A stretch of DNA of 41,487 nucleotides from Spirochaetales bacterium (GCA_016936555.1 JAFGXR010000074.1:1-41487); one strand, 5' to 3'. Numbered from the stretch's first letter, positions 28,331-37,120 are shown. Numbers and translations are program-made. The notes: generated by a model from the sequence alone, not told the origin.

Positions 28331-29647
28331 TCAAAGAGGCAGATTGCCCAGGATTTCCCGTTCCAGCCGTACATTATCGATAAAAATCTCCTGATGACAT
28401 TCAAAGGAAAAACCTCCGGAACTCTGCAGCCTGTTATCATAAACATAGGTAATATCCGCATCCTGATTGATATCGTTGTAAACACGGACGACACCCTGTC
28501 TAATGAATATATACAGAGTGTGATAGGCTCCGTCATTATAGTAATCTGATCCTCCGTCCCAGGATTCTGTTGTCGTTGAAACTCCATCATAATGAGTTGT
28601 CATCCACAATCCGCTTTCATCAATCGTCAAAAATACTCTTGTATCTCCAGGACCGTTCCAATCGAGCATATTCACATGAAGCATTGGATGTGCGCCATTT
28701 AAGCCATCATTTCTCGTACCCAATTTAAAGTCGAACTTGATCAGCATGTTGTTTTCAATAGCGAACTGATCCAGATTGACATGGGGCACCGAATCCTCTC
28801 CATTTCCCGCCATATGAAGTTCTCCATTGACGTATTCAATGGTTCCTCCGGCATCGGCCCCTGTAAAATAGACAGAATCGTCACCGGAGAAATCATCTTC
28901 TATAAAATGGATGGTCTGTATGTCCAGCGATGCCGTGGTCTCGCCTACAGTATATATTGTCTGAGGATTTCCGGCGCTCAACTCCCGATGCCACGGTTCA
29001 TCGGCCGTCCAGTCCCTGTGATCAAAATTAGACGGAATGATATCAAAATCGTATTCACCGGGCTGTACTGAAAAGCTTCCGGACAGAATTGTTCCGTCCA
29101 GTTCAGTGGCATGAAAATGATAATGATTAAAGGCTTCCCCATCTGCGGAAATGCTGCTCATCCAGATTCCTGCATGATCAGGTGTAACCCCTTCGGCTAT
29201 CATGGAGGATACATCAATGTTGACGGTCAGATTATGAGTACCGGTCAGCCAGTTGTTATCAAAGGGCAAATCGGTTTCTTCGTTCTCGACAACAGTAAAT
29301 GCACGGGTTGCCGTTTCGCTGAATAACCGGCATCCCGTTGTATCGTCCCATTCCTTGTCCTGGATAATATAGCCTTGATAGTTTCCTGCCGGCAGGAGAA
29401 GGTTGAGACTCGCACTACTGTTTGCGCTGTCGGGAACCAGGGCGTGCCTGTATTCCGATCCGTCCGAAGGATCGATATAGACAAAACTCAATTCGGAAAG
29501 ATCGTAATCCGGTTCAAGATCCGTCAATACCTTTACGATGCCCTGACCGGGAATCAGAAGATCGGGAACGACACTGTCACAGGAGCCCAGTATCAGGGGA
29601 AAAAACGTAATAATTGTAAAAACGGTTGTGAAAAAGCTCTTTCTCAT
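28331..29647 (-). CDS. Lipoprotein with a C-terminal concanavalin A-like domain, paralogue A
   Basis: 438 residues. Lipobox LGSC puts the lipidated Cys at 23. Residues about 30-225 contain beta-rich Ig-like sandwich sequence (GIVKVLTDLEPDYDLSELSF, LPAGNYQGYI, VQPGEYDFDI); residues about 245-430 carry the ConA-like domain (HPMLHVNMLDWNGPGDTRVF, GAYHTLYIFIRQGVVRVYN, FECHQEIFIDNVRLE). The start is ATG 29647, preceded by GAGGAA; an earlier frame extension to 29707 runs back towards the -12 promoter element and is not used. The gene lies directly downstream of a sigma-54-type promoter and is the probable output of the adjacent two-component pair. Confidence 0.8.
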   Translation of the reverse strand: MRKSFFTTVFTIITFFPLILGSCDSVVPDLLIPGQGIVKVLTDLEPDYDLSELSFVYIDPSDGSEYRHALVPDSANSSASLNLLLPAGNYQGYIIQDKEWDDTTGCRLFSETATRAFTVVENEETDLPFDNNWLTGTHNLTVNIDVSSMIAEGVTPDHAGIWMSSISADGEAFNHYHFHATELDGTILSGSFSVQPGEYDFDIIPSNFDHRDWTADEPWHRELSAGNPQTIYTVGETTASLDIQTIHFIEDDFSGDDSVYFTGADAGGTIEYVNGELHMAGNGEDSVPHVNLDQFAIENNMLIKFDFKLGTRNDGLNGAHPMLHVNMLDWNGPGDTRVFLTIDESGLWMTTHYDGVSTTTESWDGGSDYYNDGAYHTLYIFIRQGVVRVYNDINQDADITYVYDNRLQSSGGFSFECHQEIFIDNVRLEREILGNLPL

Positions 29648-29701
29648 GCAATTCCTCGCTGTCAAAATTGTACTTCCCAAAAGGAAGCTCCGCAAAGATC
29701 T

Positions 29702-29719
29702 ATGCAAAACTCATGCCAG
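29702..29719 (-). promoter_or_regulatory. Sigma-54 (-24/-12) promoter of the lipoprotein genes
   Basis: On the minus strand, read from 29719 down, CTGGCATGAGTTTTGCAT fits the consensus YTGGCACGrNNNTTGCW with one mismatch (T for C). The GG and GC elements are exactly 10 bases apart. Transcription should start near 29692, giving a 45-base leader to the ATG at 29647. Confidence 0.75.
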
Positions 29720-29769
29720 TGTTTAATCAGAGCGATTTTAAGTGTTTGAGGAAGATAAACGCAGATAAG

Positions 29770-29800
29770 TGTAAACTATGTGGTCACCAATATGTTTACA
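29770..29800. promoter_or_regulatory. 31-bp dyad, candidate upstream activating sequence
   Basis: TGTAAAC (29770-29776) and GTTTACA (29794-29800) are perfect inverted repeats. The inner bases also pair partly (TGGT/ACCA around C29785), 11 of 15 positions in total. The centre is about 93 bases upstream of the predicted sigma-54 start, the usual position for an NtrC-family activator dimer site. Confidence 0.6.
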
Positions 29801-29859
29801 TAGGGTAAAAACGTAGGCATATCAGATTTCCCGGATTTTCATGTCTATTTGAGAACCCC

Positions 29860-31854
29860 TTACTGATAGATATCCATAAAGGTACTGTGATCATAACTGA
29901 AATGTGATGCATTATATCGGCCATCAGGATCGCAGGATCTGATTTCATTGTTACTGAAATAGTATAAGCGGTTCAAATCAAGAACAAAAGCGAGACCCAT
30001 AGGATAGGTCAGGCCCGAGACAATCGTTTCAACTTTTCCGGTTGCGATTTCAAGTCGTTTTATGGAACCCCTCCCTTCGGGAACCCAATTCGACCAGAAT
30101 AAAAAAAGGTTTGCTTCATCAAGCGCCAGACTGTGGGGAGACTCCTGACCTGAAACTAAGATTTCCCGATCGGATCCGTCTGTTGAAATTCTGAGAATTG
30201 TCCCTTCTGATTCATCGGTAATATACAGTTTATCATCCCCGGCATCCAGAGCCAGTCCAATAGGCGCATCCACAACACTCTCATCGAGGAGAATCTGCAC
30301 ACCGGAACCATCGGAACGTGACGTTTTAACTGTTTTGTTTCCAAAATCGGTCCAGTATAATCTTTGCTTTTCAGGATCTACGGCGATATCAGCGGGCATA
30401 ACAAGATCCTCATCGATTAATTGAATCTTTCCGTTTCCCAGAAAATCGGACTGGAAAATCGCACCTCTGCTGTAATCAGTCCAATAAATTTTTCTGTCCT
30501 GTCGGTCCAGGGCAATACCATAGGAATTGAATATCCCATAATGTCTCATATCTTCGCTTTGATCGGAACCCGGTGAAAATGATGACATGAAGCCATGATC
30601 ATTTGCCATATAAATCCTGATGTTTTCTTCATGGCTTTCCGGAAAGAAAAGAACACTGTGATTGTTCTCTATTCCCGTAAGAGAGAAGCTGGTGGTCATG
30701 ATTAAATTATCCCGAATCACCACATCTGTAAATCCGTCATGCAAACCGGTCAGGTCGATCCTGTCCAGAATATCCTGATTATGATTGACCACAAGGATCC
30801 GGGATCCCGTATTAAGATACGCTCTGTCGGCTGTAATGGCTATTCCCCGAAAAGATTGCCCCTCTATATTAAGTAGCTCTTGATCGCTACCGTCAGTATT
30901 CATCGACAGAACGCCATCAATCTCGTTTTTCCCTACAACATATAATCTGCCGTCGAAGATACACATGTCTATATAATCCGAAGCGTCATTCCGGGAAGAA
31001 AAGGCCAGCGCGAACTGATCGATCAAATCGAGGGTAAACTTGTCCAGAATATAAATGATATCGGTTTCTCTATCGGCGACGTAAAGGCGGTCCCCGGATA
31101 TGAGAATGGATACAGGTTGGGATCCCAAAGACTTTTCTCTCAAATAAGAAAACCCGCTATCGTATTCGATGATTTTACTATCGTCGAGATCGCAGGCCCA
31201 TAATGTTCCGGAATCCTTATCAATGGCAATTCCATGTATTCCCGCAGCGCCGGCAAGATCGAATACCGAACTGTTGATTCCCGATTGCCCCGGCATAGGC
31301 ACTTTCATCAGCTTGTTGTTTTTCCAGTTGACGGTAAAGAGATATCCCTCGTAGTAAACCAGATTGTATCCGCCGTCTTCTCCTCCTGTATCGAGAATTC
31401 CGGAGGGAACAGAACTGTCAAAATAATCCGGACCGCTCCTTCCCGCATCCGTTGGGACAGCGATTTCCATGTCAGAGGGAACGGTCAGCTTCCTGCCCAG
31501 TCCGTTATAGGCGATGATGGAAGTCCCTTCCTCCTCTGTCTTCCAGAACAGGATATCCGATTTCCAGTCCCCATCAACATCATAGGTGTCCAATAAGCGA
31601 TACCCTTCAGGGACGGAAAACTTCCTGAGGGACTCTCCTTTTCCATTAAAGATTCCGACATAAAGCCCCTCATCACTGAGATATTCCACATCTTCCTTTC
31701 CCAGAATATCCGCCGCGACAAGCCGGTCCTTATCGTTTCCATTGAAGTTGTATAATAAATCCGCGGTGTCTGAGGAAATCAAATCCCTTATTTTTCCATT
31801 GGAACAGGAAAACACAATAGTTACAATGAAAAGCAGAAAGAACCGGGCTCTCAT
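29860..31854 (-). CDS. Lipoprotein with FG-GAP-like and YWTD (LDL-receptor class B-like) beta-propeller domains
   Basis: 664 residues. Lipobox VFSC (Cys17). An acidic DVDGDWKSD loop (92-100) resembles the calcium-binding loop of FG-GAP/VCBS repeats. Residues about 160-430 contain NHL-like blades. Residues about 440-640 contain YWTD repeats: YWTD at 457-460 and 500-503, YITD at 544-547, degenerate FWSN and YYFSN later; such repeats are typical of LDL-receptor class B propellers, used for protein binding. ATG 31854 is preferred, with AAAGG upstream; the TTG at 31860 has no proper spacing. It starts 2 bases after the kinase stop, hence same transcript as RR and HK. An extracytoplasmic sensor role for the kinase is a reasonable guess. 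Confidence 0.82.
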   Translation of the reverse strand: MRARFFLLFIVTIVFSCSNGKIRDLISSDTADLLYNFNGNDKDRLVAADILGKEDVEYLSDEGLYVGIFNGKGESLRKFSVPEGYRLLDTYDVDGDWKSDILFWKTEEEGTSIIAYNGLGRKLTVPSDMEIAVPTDAGRSGPDYFDSSVPSGILDTGGEDGGYNLVYYEGYLFTVNWKNNKLMKVPMPGQSGINSSVFDLAGAAGIHGIAIDKDSGTLWACDLDDSKIIEYDSGFSYLREKSLGSQPVSILISGDRLYVADRETDIIYILDKFTLDLIDQFALAFSSRNDASDYIDMCIFDGRLYVVGKNEIDGVLSMNTDGSDQELLNIEGQSFRGIAITADRAYLNTGSRILVVNHNQDILDRIDLTGLHDGFTDVVIRDNLIMTTSFSLTGIENNHSVLFFPESHEENIRIYMANDHGFMSSFSPGSDQSEDMRHYGIFNSYGIALDRQDRKIYWTDYSRGAIFQSDFLGNGKIQLIDEDLVMPADIAVDPEKQRLYWTDFGNKTVKTSRSDGSGVQILLDESVVDAPIGLALDAGDDKLYITDESEGTILRISTDGSDREILVSGQESPHSLALDEANLFLFWSNWVPEGRGSIKRLEIATGKVETIVSGLTYPMGLAFVLDLNRLYYFSNNEIRSCDPDGRYNASHFSYDHSTFMDIYQ

Positions 31855-31856
31855 GG

Positions 31857-33119
31857 TCAAACCTTTAACGGCACGATTATATTGACAAAAGCCCCTACGG
31901 AACTCCGGTTTCCCGTCTCCATAAATCCCCCGTTGGACTCACTGATTCGGCTGCAGATTTTCAATCCCAGCCCCATGCCTGAGCTTTTTCGCTGATCCCT
32001 GAATCCGGGGCCGTTATCCTCGACGGAAAATTTCAGATGAGAGGAGTACTCATCTATCTTTTTCAAAGAAATTTTTATCATTTTATGCCCTTCGATTGTT
32101 TCCAGAACCTGCAAAGAATTTTTAATGGGATTGGAGAAAAGAGAAATTAAATCGATTTCCTGTATGGTTATATCTATTCTTTCATCTGTATCCAGCGTTA
32201 TCAAATCCCGCTTATGGGCCGGAACGGTAAGCAGAATGACATCATTTAGAACGCTAACGGCATCAATACGGCGGGGGCTGTCTTTACGAGTTACCAGATA
32301 AATTTGCTTCATTTTACTGATATGCTTCTGAATCGTTTTGAAACCGACTTCGTATTGCCTGCAAATGCCTTCGAGTTCTTCTGTAATGGATGAGATTTTA
32401 TTTCGGAATTCCCGATGAGATTTTGAATCCAAATGTTTAAGAGATTCCAGTTCTCCCATTATTTCCCGGAGAAAATAAACATTCCCTTCCATATGGTTCA
32501 GAGGATTGTTCACCTCATGAACAAAAGAAGCGGTCATATTCTGCAGCTGATGGGCTCTTTCATACTCCAGAAGCTGCCTGTTCATTTCCGTAATCCTTTC
32601 TGCGACTTCCAAACCCATTTGGTCTTGAAGGATCTGCCTGTTCCCCATGACCTGAGCTAAATACATTACAAGCATGACAAGACTGAGTATCAGGGAACTG
32701 GAAAGGGCATGGTCTTTCAGAAAAGAGAGTAAGAGAAGCTGGCCTAAAACAGCTAAGGAAAGGACTGTAAATCCCTTTGCAGATTCGAAACCCGTAGCCA
32801 GAATAATGCTCGATAAAACATGAACGATTCCGGTCATAATGATAAAATAAGGGGGACTTCCGCCGGATATGCCATCGGGTAGAAAAAAATAAAACAGAAA
32901 GAAAAGCAAAAGAGAAAGTGCCAATCGGTTCATGAGAATAATGTTCTTTATAGGAAAGTTACCGAAATGGGAAACGGGCATTAGAAAATAGAGAGACAGG
33001 CAGCCGGCAATCAGATATCTGATATAATAATAATGCTGGGGAAGATACAGGAAGGAAAGGAATCCTGTAATGGAGAGAAATACGATATCGGTCAAAATGA
33101 GAATGACCGGAGGAGTCAT
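31857..33119 (-). CDS. Membrane histidine kinase with six-helix N-terminal sensor
   Basis: 420 residues. N-terminal region of about six helices (roughly residues 5-160) with little loop sequence, so it may sense within the membrane or through a partner. A coiled-coil linker EVAERITEMNRQLLEYERAHQLQN leads to the phosphoacceptor ASFVHEVNNPLNHMEGN (His201). ATPase boxes: SNPIKNSLQVLE (N box), VEDNGPGF (G1) and GMGLGLKIC (G2). The start ATG 33119 has AGGAA upstream; an ATG at 33143 would overlap the regulator. It is encoded 4 bases after the sigma-54 activator and immediately before the YWTD lipoprotein, which defines its partners. Confidence 0.88.
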   Translation of the reverse strand: MTPPVILILTDIVFLSITGFLSFLYLPQHYYYIRYLIAGCLSLYFLMPVSHFGNFPIKNIILMNRLALSLLLFFLFYFFLPDGISGGSPPYFIIMTGIVHVLSSIILATGFESAKGFTVLSLAVLGQLLLLSFLKDHALSSSLILSLVMLVMYLAQVMGNRQILQDQMGLEVAERITEMNRQLLEYERAHQLQNMTASFVHEVNNPLNHMEGNVYFLREIMGELESLKHLDSKSHREFRNKISSITEELEGICRQYEVGFKTIQKHISKMKQIYLVTRKDSPRRIDAVSVLNDVILLTVPAHKRDLITLDTDERIDITIQEIDLISLFSNPIKNSLQVLETIEGHKMIKISLKKIDEYSSHLKFSVEDNGPGFRDQRKSSGMGLGLKICSRISESNGGFMETGNRSSVGAFVNIIVPLKV

Positions 33120-33123
33120 CTTA

Positions 33124-34515
33124 CTATTCCTGAATAACAACATTGTATCTCTTCAATTTGTTTTTCAACCCCTGCCGGCTCAATCCCAGAGTATCGGCGG
33201 TACGGCTGATGTTATTGTTTAGTAATCCGAGATATTTGGAAATTATCTCTTTTTCAATACCCTCGAGGTATTCCTGTAAATGTATTTGTTCAGGAAGAAA
33301 CTCCTCTTCATGATCAGATTTCCGGGATATTTTATCGGGTTCGTCTCGTTTCAGTACATCCATTATGACGTCAGCCGAGATGTGGTCAATCTGATACATT
33401 TTCCCGTATATTGACAGTTTTTCCGTTAAGTGAATCAACTCCCTGACATTTCCATTCCAATTATGCTCAAAAAGAATTTTCCAGGCCGGTACCGACAGGG
33501 AAAACTCATTTGTATGAAGTTTCTTTGAATAATGGAGAGTCAATAAAGCGATGTCATCTTTCCGCTCCCGTAAAGGCGGAATATTCAACTCAAGCGGTGA
33601 TAACCGGTAAAAGAGATCTTCTCTGAACAGATTCTCATTTTTCATATTATTCAGATTCTTATGTGAAGCGGAAATAATCCTTATATCAGCCTTTTTTTCA
33701 ATAGATGAACCAACAGGATAATAAGTGCAATTTTCCAGAAGCCGTAATAAAGCTGCCTGGTGATCAAGAGAAATATCCGAAATCTCATCGAGAAATAAGG
33801 TCCCCCCGTCAGCCCGTCCGACAAAGCCGGGAGAGTCTGATAATGCACCGGAGAATGCGCCTTTGATATGGCCGAACAATTCACTTAAAAATAACTCTCT
33901 GGTCAGAGCGGCACAATTCACGGCGACAAATGGACCGTCTTTTCTTGGGGACAGCTGGTGAACAGCTCTGGCAAGAATTTCCTTTCCGGTTCCTGTTTCC
34001 CCATGGATAAAGAGGGGTAAAGAACTTTCCGAGTAAAATTCAGCCTTTGATTTTACCTCTTCTCCTGCAGCAGTTATTGTCAGAAAGGAATCCAGTGGCG
34101 AAGGGTCTTTAACAAAATAGCGTGATAAAGACTCTTCTGTTCTGATTAATGGCATCAGATCTACAATTTCATCAACAAGTTTTCTGATTTCCATGGGATT
34201 ATAGGGTTTAACAATATATTTGTATATCAACCGGGAATTCACTGCGCTTACGAGATCATCAGGATCCGTATAGGCGCTGACTATGATCGATATAATACCC
34301 TTCTTTTCGGCATCGACAAGTTTGACCAGCTCGATCCCCGATATCTCCGGCATCTTCTGATCAGCGATAAGCAGCCTGACGCTCTCATCACATCGTATGA
34401 AATCAAAGGCATCGAGGGGGTTGGTATAAGTTTTCAATCGATGATGCTTTAAAACTTTCTGAAGGAATATCAGATTTTCAGGTTCATCATCAACAAGGAC
34501 AATCGTATCTGACAT
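33124..34515 (-). CDS. NtrC-family sigma-54-dependent response regulator (GAFSGA variant)
   Basis: 463 residues, complete three-domain activator. REC domain with Asp52 (LIADQKMPE) and Lys103 (IVKPYN). AAA+ domain: Walker A GETGTGKE (172-179), GAFSGA (219-224) where the usual form is GAFTGA, Walker B GGTLFLDEIS (237-246), and FREDLFYRLSPLELNIPPLRER. C-terminal Fis-type HTH (NNISRTADTLGLSRQGLKNKLKRY). It should open sigma-54 promoters when phosphorylated; a fitting promoter and dyad are found at 29702-29719 and 29770-29800. The Thr-to-Ser change in the loop is conservative. First gene of the RR-HK-lipoprotein series. Confidence 0.95.
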   Translation of the reverse strand: MSDTIVLVDDEPENLIFLQKVLKHHRLKTYTNPLDAFDFIRCDESVRLLIADQKMPEISGIELVKLVDAEKKGIISIIVSAYTDPDDLVSAVNSRLIYKYIVKPYNPMEIRKLVDEIVDLMPLIRTEESLSRYFVKDPSPLDSFLTITAAGEEVKSKAEFYSESSLPLFIHGETGTGKEILARAVHQLSPRKDGPFVAVNCAALTRELFLSELFGHIKGAFSGALSDSPGFVGRADGGTLFLDEISDISLDHQAALLRLLENCTYYPVGSSIEKKADIRIISASHKNLNNMKNENLFREDLFYRLSPLELNIPPLRERKDDIALLTLHYSKKLHTNEFSLSVPAWKILFEHNWNGNVRELIHLTEKLSIYGKMYQIDHISADVIMDVLKRDEPDKISRKSDHEEEFLPEQIHLQEYLEGIEKEIISKYLGLLNNNISRTADTLGLSRQGLKNKLKRYNVVIQE

Positions 34516-34585
34516 ATTATCAGTGAAACACCGGTTTGTGAATATTTCAAGTCAATTAATATACAGGTGTCCTTCAGAGCCCGAT

Positions 34586-35422
34586 TTATCCCCTGATCCC
34601 GATCAGCGCAGCCCCGGCAATAGCCAGAGCCAGACCGGCGAGCCTGGCAACCGATAGCTTCTCCTTGATAAAGAAGCGCTGGAGAAAGACGGTCGGCGCG
34701 GGATAGAGAGAGGTGAGAATGACCGCGATAATGAGAAATCCCGTGCGGGTCGACAGCAAGTAGAATACATTGGCCAGCATATCGAGACATCCTCCGGCAA
34801 GGATGGTGATCAGCGTTCCCTTGCGGGGAACCAATCTCTGTTTTTTGATTAAAGCTATGGTAATAAAAAGCGGGACTGTGATGCTCCGGGCTGCCAGAAG
34901 GGGAACCATCCCCGAACCTTCTCCCGTCCTGGCGATGAAGATGAAAAAACCGCTGAAAGCAATTCCCGACAACACACCCAGTTCCAGAGATTTGAGGATA
35001 TGATCGCGCTTTTCCCCTTTATCCCAGGAGAGCAGTAATATGGCTGGTATAGCGACAGCCACGCCGGCCCAGGTCATGAGCGGGGGGCGTTCTCCGGCTA
35101 TAAGACCGAACAGCACGGGAAGAGCCGCGCCGACAACGGCAGCCGTGGGCGAAACGATGGAGGCGAAACCGGTCGCCAGACCATGATAGAGGAGACCTAC
35201 GCCCGATGCGCCGGCGATTCCGGCGGCTATGCCCCAGAGGAAATCTGATGGAACCAGATATTCGGGCCTGAGAAAATAAACAGCGGCCAGAGCGGTCAGG
35301 AGCCCCATCGCCTGGGAAAGCGCCACAACGAGAAGAGCCGAGTTTTTCCGCGATGAAAAACCGCCGAGGAAATCGGCGGTTCCGTAAGAGAGAGCCGATA
35401 GAAGAGCGTAGATTATACCCAT
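34586..35422 (-). CDS. EamA/DMT superfamily transporter
   Basis: 278 residues with ten helices in two EamA repeats (about 1-135 and 145-278). Typical features: ALLSALSYGTADFLGG at the N-terminus, SPTAAVVGAALPVLFGLIAGERP at the end of the first repeat, and LSTRTGFLIIAVILTSLYPAPTVFLQRFFIKEKLS in the second. Members export amino acids, nucleotides or other metabolites; the substrate is unknown. AGGATG precedes the ATG. It is 30 bases after an aldo/keto reductase gene on the same strand. Confidence 0.9.
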   Translation of the reverse strand: MGIIYALLSALSYGTADFLGGFSSRKNSALLVVALSQAMGLLTALAAVYFLRPEYLVPSDFLWGIAAGIAGASGVGLLYHGLATGFASIVSPTAAVVGAALPVLFGLIAGERPPLMTWAGVAVAIPAILLLSWDKGEKRDHILKSLELGVLSGIAFSGFFIFIARTGEGSGMVPLLAARSITVPLFITIALIKKQRLVPRKGTLITILAGGCLDMLANVFYLLSTRTGFLIIAVILTSLYPAPTVFLQRFFIKEKLSVARLAGLALAIAGAALIGIRG

Positions 35423-35452
35423 AGCTCATCCTATCTCATAAAAATCGCTCTA

Positions 35453-36418
35453 TCAAGCCGGCCAGATCCTTCTTCCGCCACCGGGGTTGACGATACTGTC
35501 GATCAGAGCCTGCTCATCCTTGCTGAGCAGCCCTTTTTCAGCAGCACCGAAATTGGACTCGAGCTGAGAGATCCTCTTCGCTCCAGGGATGACGACCGAG
35601 ACATCGCGATGGCTGATTGTAAATCGTAAGGCAAGCTGGGCGAGGTTTTCGCCGGGGAACGCCTCTTTCAGTTTCTCCACGGTTTCCAGGTCTTTCAGGA
35701 ACTGTTCTCTCTGTTCAGCATCGTCCTTCCAGCTTTTCCGGAAATCGTTCTCTGCGAACTCGCTGTCCCGGGAAAACTTCCCGGTCAGTAATCCCATGGC
35801 CAATCCGCCGCGGATTATCGTACCGACATTCTTCTTCCGGCAGAAGGGGAAAATTTCATTTTCCGCCATTCTGTTGAGTATGCTGTAATCGATCTGCAGA
35901 GTGTCGCCTTCTCCGTTTCCGAAGAAAGCTTCAATAAAGGGATAATCGCTGGAACTGACTCCGAAAGCCCGGATCTTTCCCTCTTCCTTCAGTTTCATCG
36001 ATCCTTCGATAAAGGTTTCCATGGTCGGTTCCCTGAAGTTCACATGCCATTGGAGCACATCGATATAATCCGTATCGAGCCGTTTCAGATTGGTCTCGAC
36101 GCCTTCTTTGACTTTCTCAACTGTGCTGTAGGCGGACTGCCCTTTATCGCCGTCAAAATCAACCCAGCCGATTTTGGTTCCCAGAACGAATTTGTCGCGG
36201 CGCCCCTTCATGGCTTTGCCCAGGAGCACCTCGCTGTGTCCGTCGCCGTAGACATCGGCGGTATCAAAAAAATCAATACCCAGTTCTAGAGCCCGGTCTA
36301 TGGTACTCAGAGACTCACGGTCCTCAGTCGGTCCCCACTGATTCCCCCCCATGGCCCACAGACCGATTCCGATGGGATGAACTGATATTCCGGAATTGCC
36401 AAGCTTTCTTTTTTCCAT
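35453..36418 (-). CDS. Aldo/keto reductase
   Basis: 321 residues, NADP(H)-dependent TIM-barrel reductase of the AKR superfamily (closest in style to the YajO/Tas/potassium-channel-beta group). Catalytic tetrad: Asp52 (FFDTADVYGDG), Tyr57, Lys82 (GTKIGW) and His115 (LQWHVNF). The cofactor-binding C-terminal motif VVIPGAKRISQLESNFGA is intact. Start ATG 36418 has AGGAGAG nine bases upstream; an extension to 36478 lies over promoter-like DNA and is dropped. The gene has its own promoter candidate and operator-like dyad just upstream. Substrate unknown. Confidence 0.93.
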   Translation of the reverse strand: MEKRKLGNSGISVHPIGIGLWAMGGNQWGPTEDRESLSTIDRALELGIDFFDTADVYGDGHSEVLLGKAMKGRRDKFVLGTKIGWVDFDGDKGQSAYSTVEKVKEGVETNLKRLDTDYIDVLQWHVNFREPTMETFIEGSMKLKEEGKIRAFGVSSSDYPFIEAFFGNGEGDTLQIDYSILNRMAENEIFPFCRKKNVGTIIRGGLAMGLLTGKFSRDSEFAENDFRKSWKDDAEQREQFLKDLETVEKLKEAFPGENLAQLALRFTISHRDVSVVIPGAKRISQLESNFGAAEKGLLSKDEQALIDSIVNPGGGRRIWPA

Positions 36419-36435
36419 TGAGTTATGCTCTCCTA

Positions 36436-36455
36436 ATATTCTTTTATTAGAATAT
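36436..36455. promoter_or_regulatory. Inverted repeat overlapping the aldo/keto reductase -10 region
   Basis: ATATTCT (36436-36442) and AGAATAT (36449-36455) are perfect reverse complements around TTTATT. The position, over the proposed -10 hexamer and the start of transcription, is that of a repressor operator. Confidence 0.45.
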
Positions 36456-36478
36456 AATAAAAATCCTATGAGAGACAA
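36451..36478 (-). promoter_or_regulatory. Candidate promoter of the aldo/keto reductase gene
   Basis: Minus strand: TTGTCT (36478-36473), a 16-base spacer, and TATATT (36456-36451), 5 of 6 matches to the -10 consensus. It lies 33 bases upstream of the start codon. Confidence 0.45.
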
Positions 36479-36487
36479 AGTTATAAT

Positions 36488-37120
36488 TTAAATTAAATAT
36501 TTCACAAATCCCAGATAGAAAGAGATGCTTCCTCCCAGAACAAAGAGGTGCCAGAGAACATGGGCAAAGGGAATTTTCTTAAGGAGATAAAAAAGCACAC
36601 CGACGGTATAACAACCGCCTCCTATAGCGACCCACATGAGCAGTCCCGCAGGGGCCGCTTTCATCAACGGCCTGAGGGCCACGATGATTGTCCAGCCCAT
36701 GGGAATATAGAACAGATCGGAAATGATATGCTTCCGGCGGCCCAGGATCAGTTTGAAAGCGATTCCGAGAACCGCCATTCCCCAGATAACGCTGAAAATG
36801 GACCAGCCCCAGACCCCGCGGAGGGCAATAAGCGCCACCGGTGTATAGGTTCCGGCGATCAGAAGATAAATGGAAATCTGATCGACGACCCGGATAACAC
36901 CGTGAATATGCGGTTTGTCAGTGAAGAGATGGGTCAGTCCCGAAGACAGATACAGCAAAATCTGAAATGAGCCGTACAGCGAAAACGCGACATAATGCAG
37001 AGCTGTTCCCCCACCTGTCCCCGTGAGATAAAGGAGAAACACCAGCCCTCCGATACTCAGACCTGCGCCGATATTATGGGTCAGAGCATTGAGCTTCTCC
37101 TCGACAGAATGGTTTTCCAT
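36488..37120 (-). CDS. Hemolysin III / PAQR-family membrane protein
   Basis: 210 residues with seven helices, of the YqfA/HlyIII branch of PAQR proteins. Family motifs: EEKLNALTHNIG (res. 7-18), YLSSGLTHLF, DQISIYLLIAGTYTP and HVLWHLFVLGGS; the His and Asp/Ser residues in these are the predicted zinc-hydrolase-like site. Function in bacteria is uncertain (membrane lipid homeostasis or hydrolase). Its ATG overlaps by one base the stop of a truncated NagD-like gene (TGATG), whose 3' end carries the AGGAG ribosome site, so it is probably translationally coupled. Confidence 0.9.
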   Translation of the reverse strand: MENHSVEEKLNALTHNIGAGLSIGGLVFLLYLTGTGGGTALHYVAFSLYGSFQILLYLSSGLTHLFTDKPHIHGVIRVVDQISIYLLIAGTYTPVALIALRGVWGWSIFSVIWGMAVLGIAFKLILGRRKHIISDLFYIPMGWTIIVALRPLMKAAPAGLLMWVAIGGGCYTVGVLFYLLKKIPFAHVLWHLFVLGGSISFYLGFVKYLI

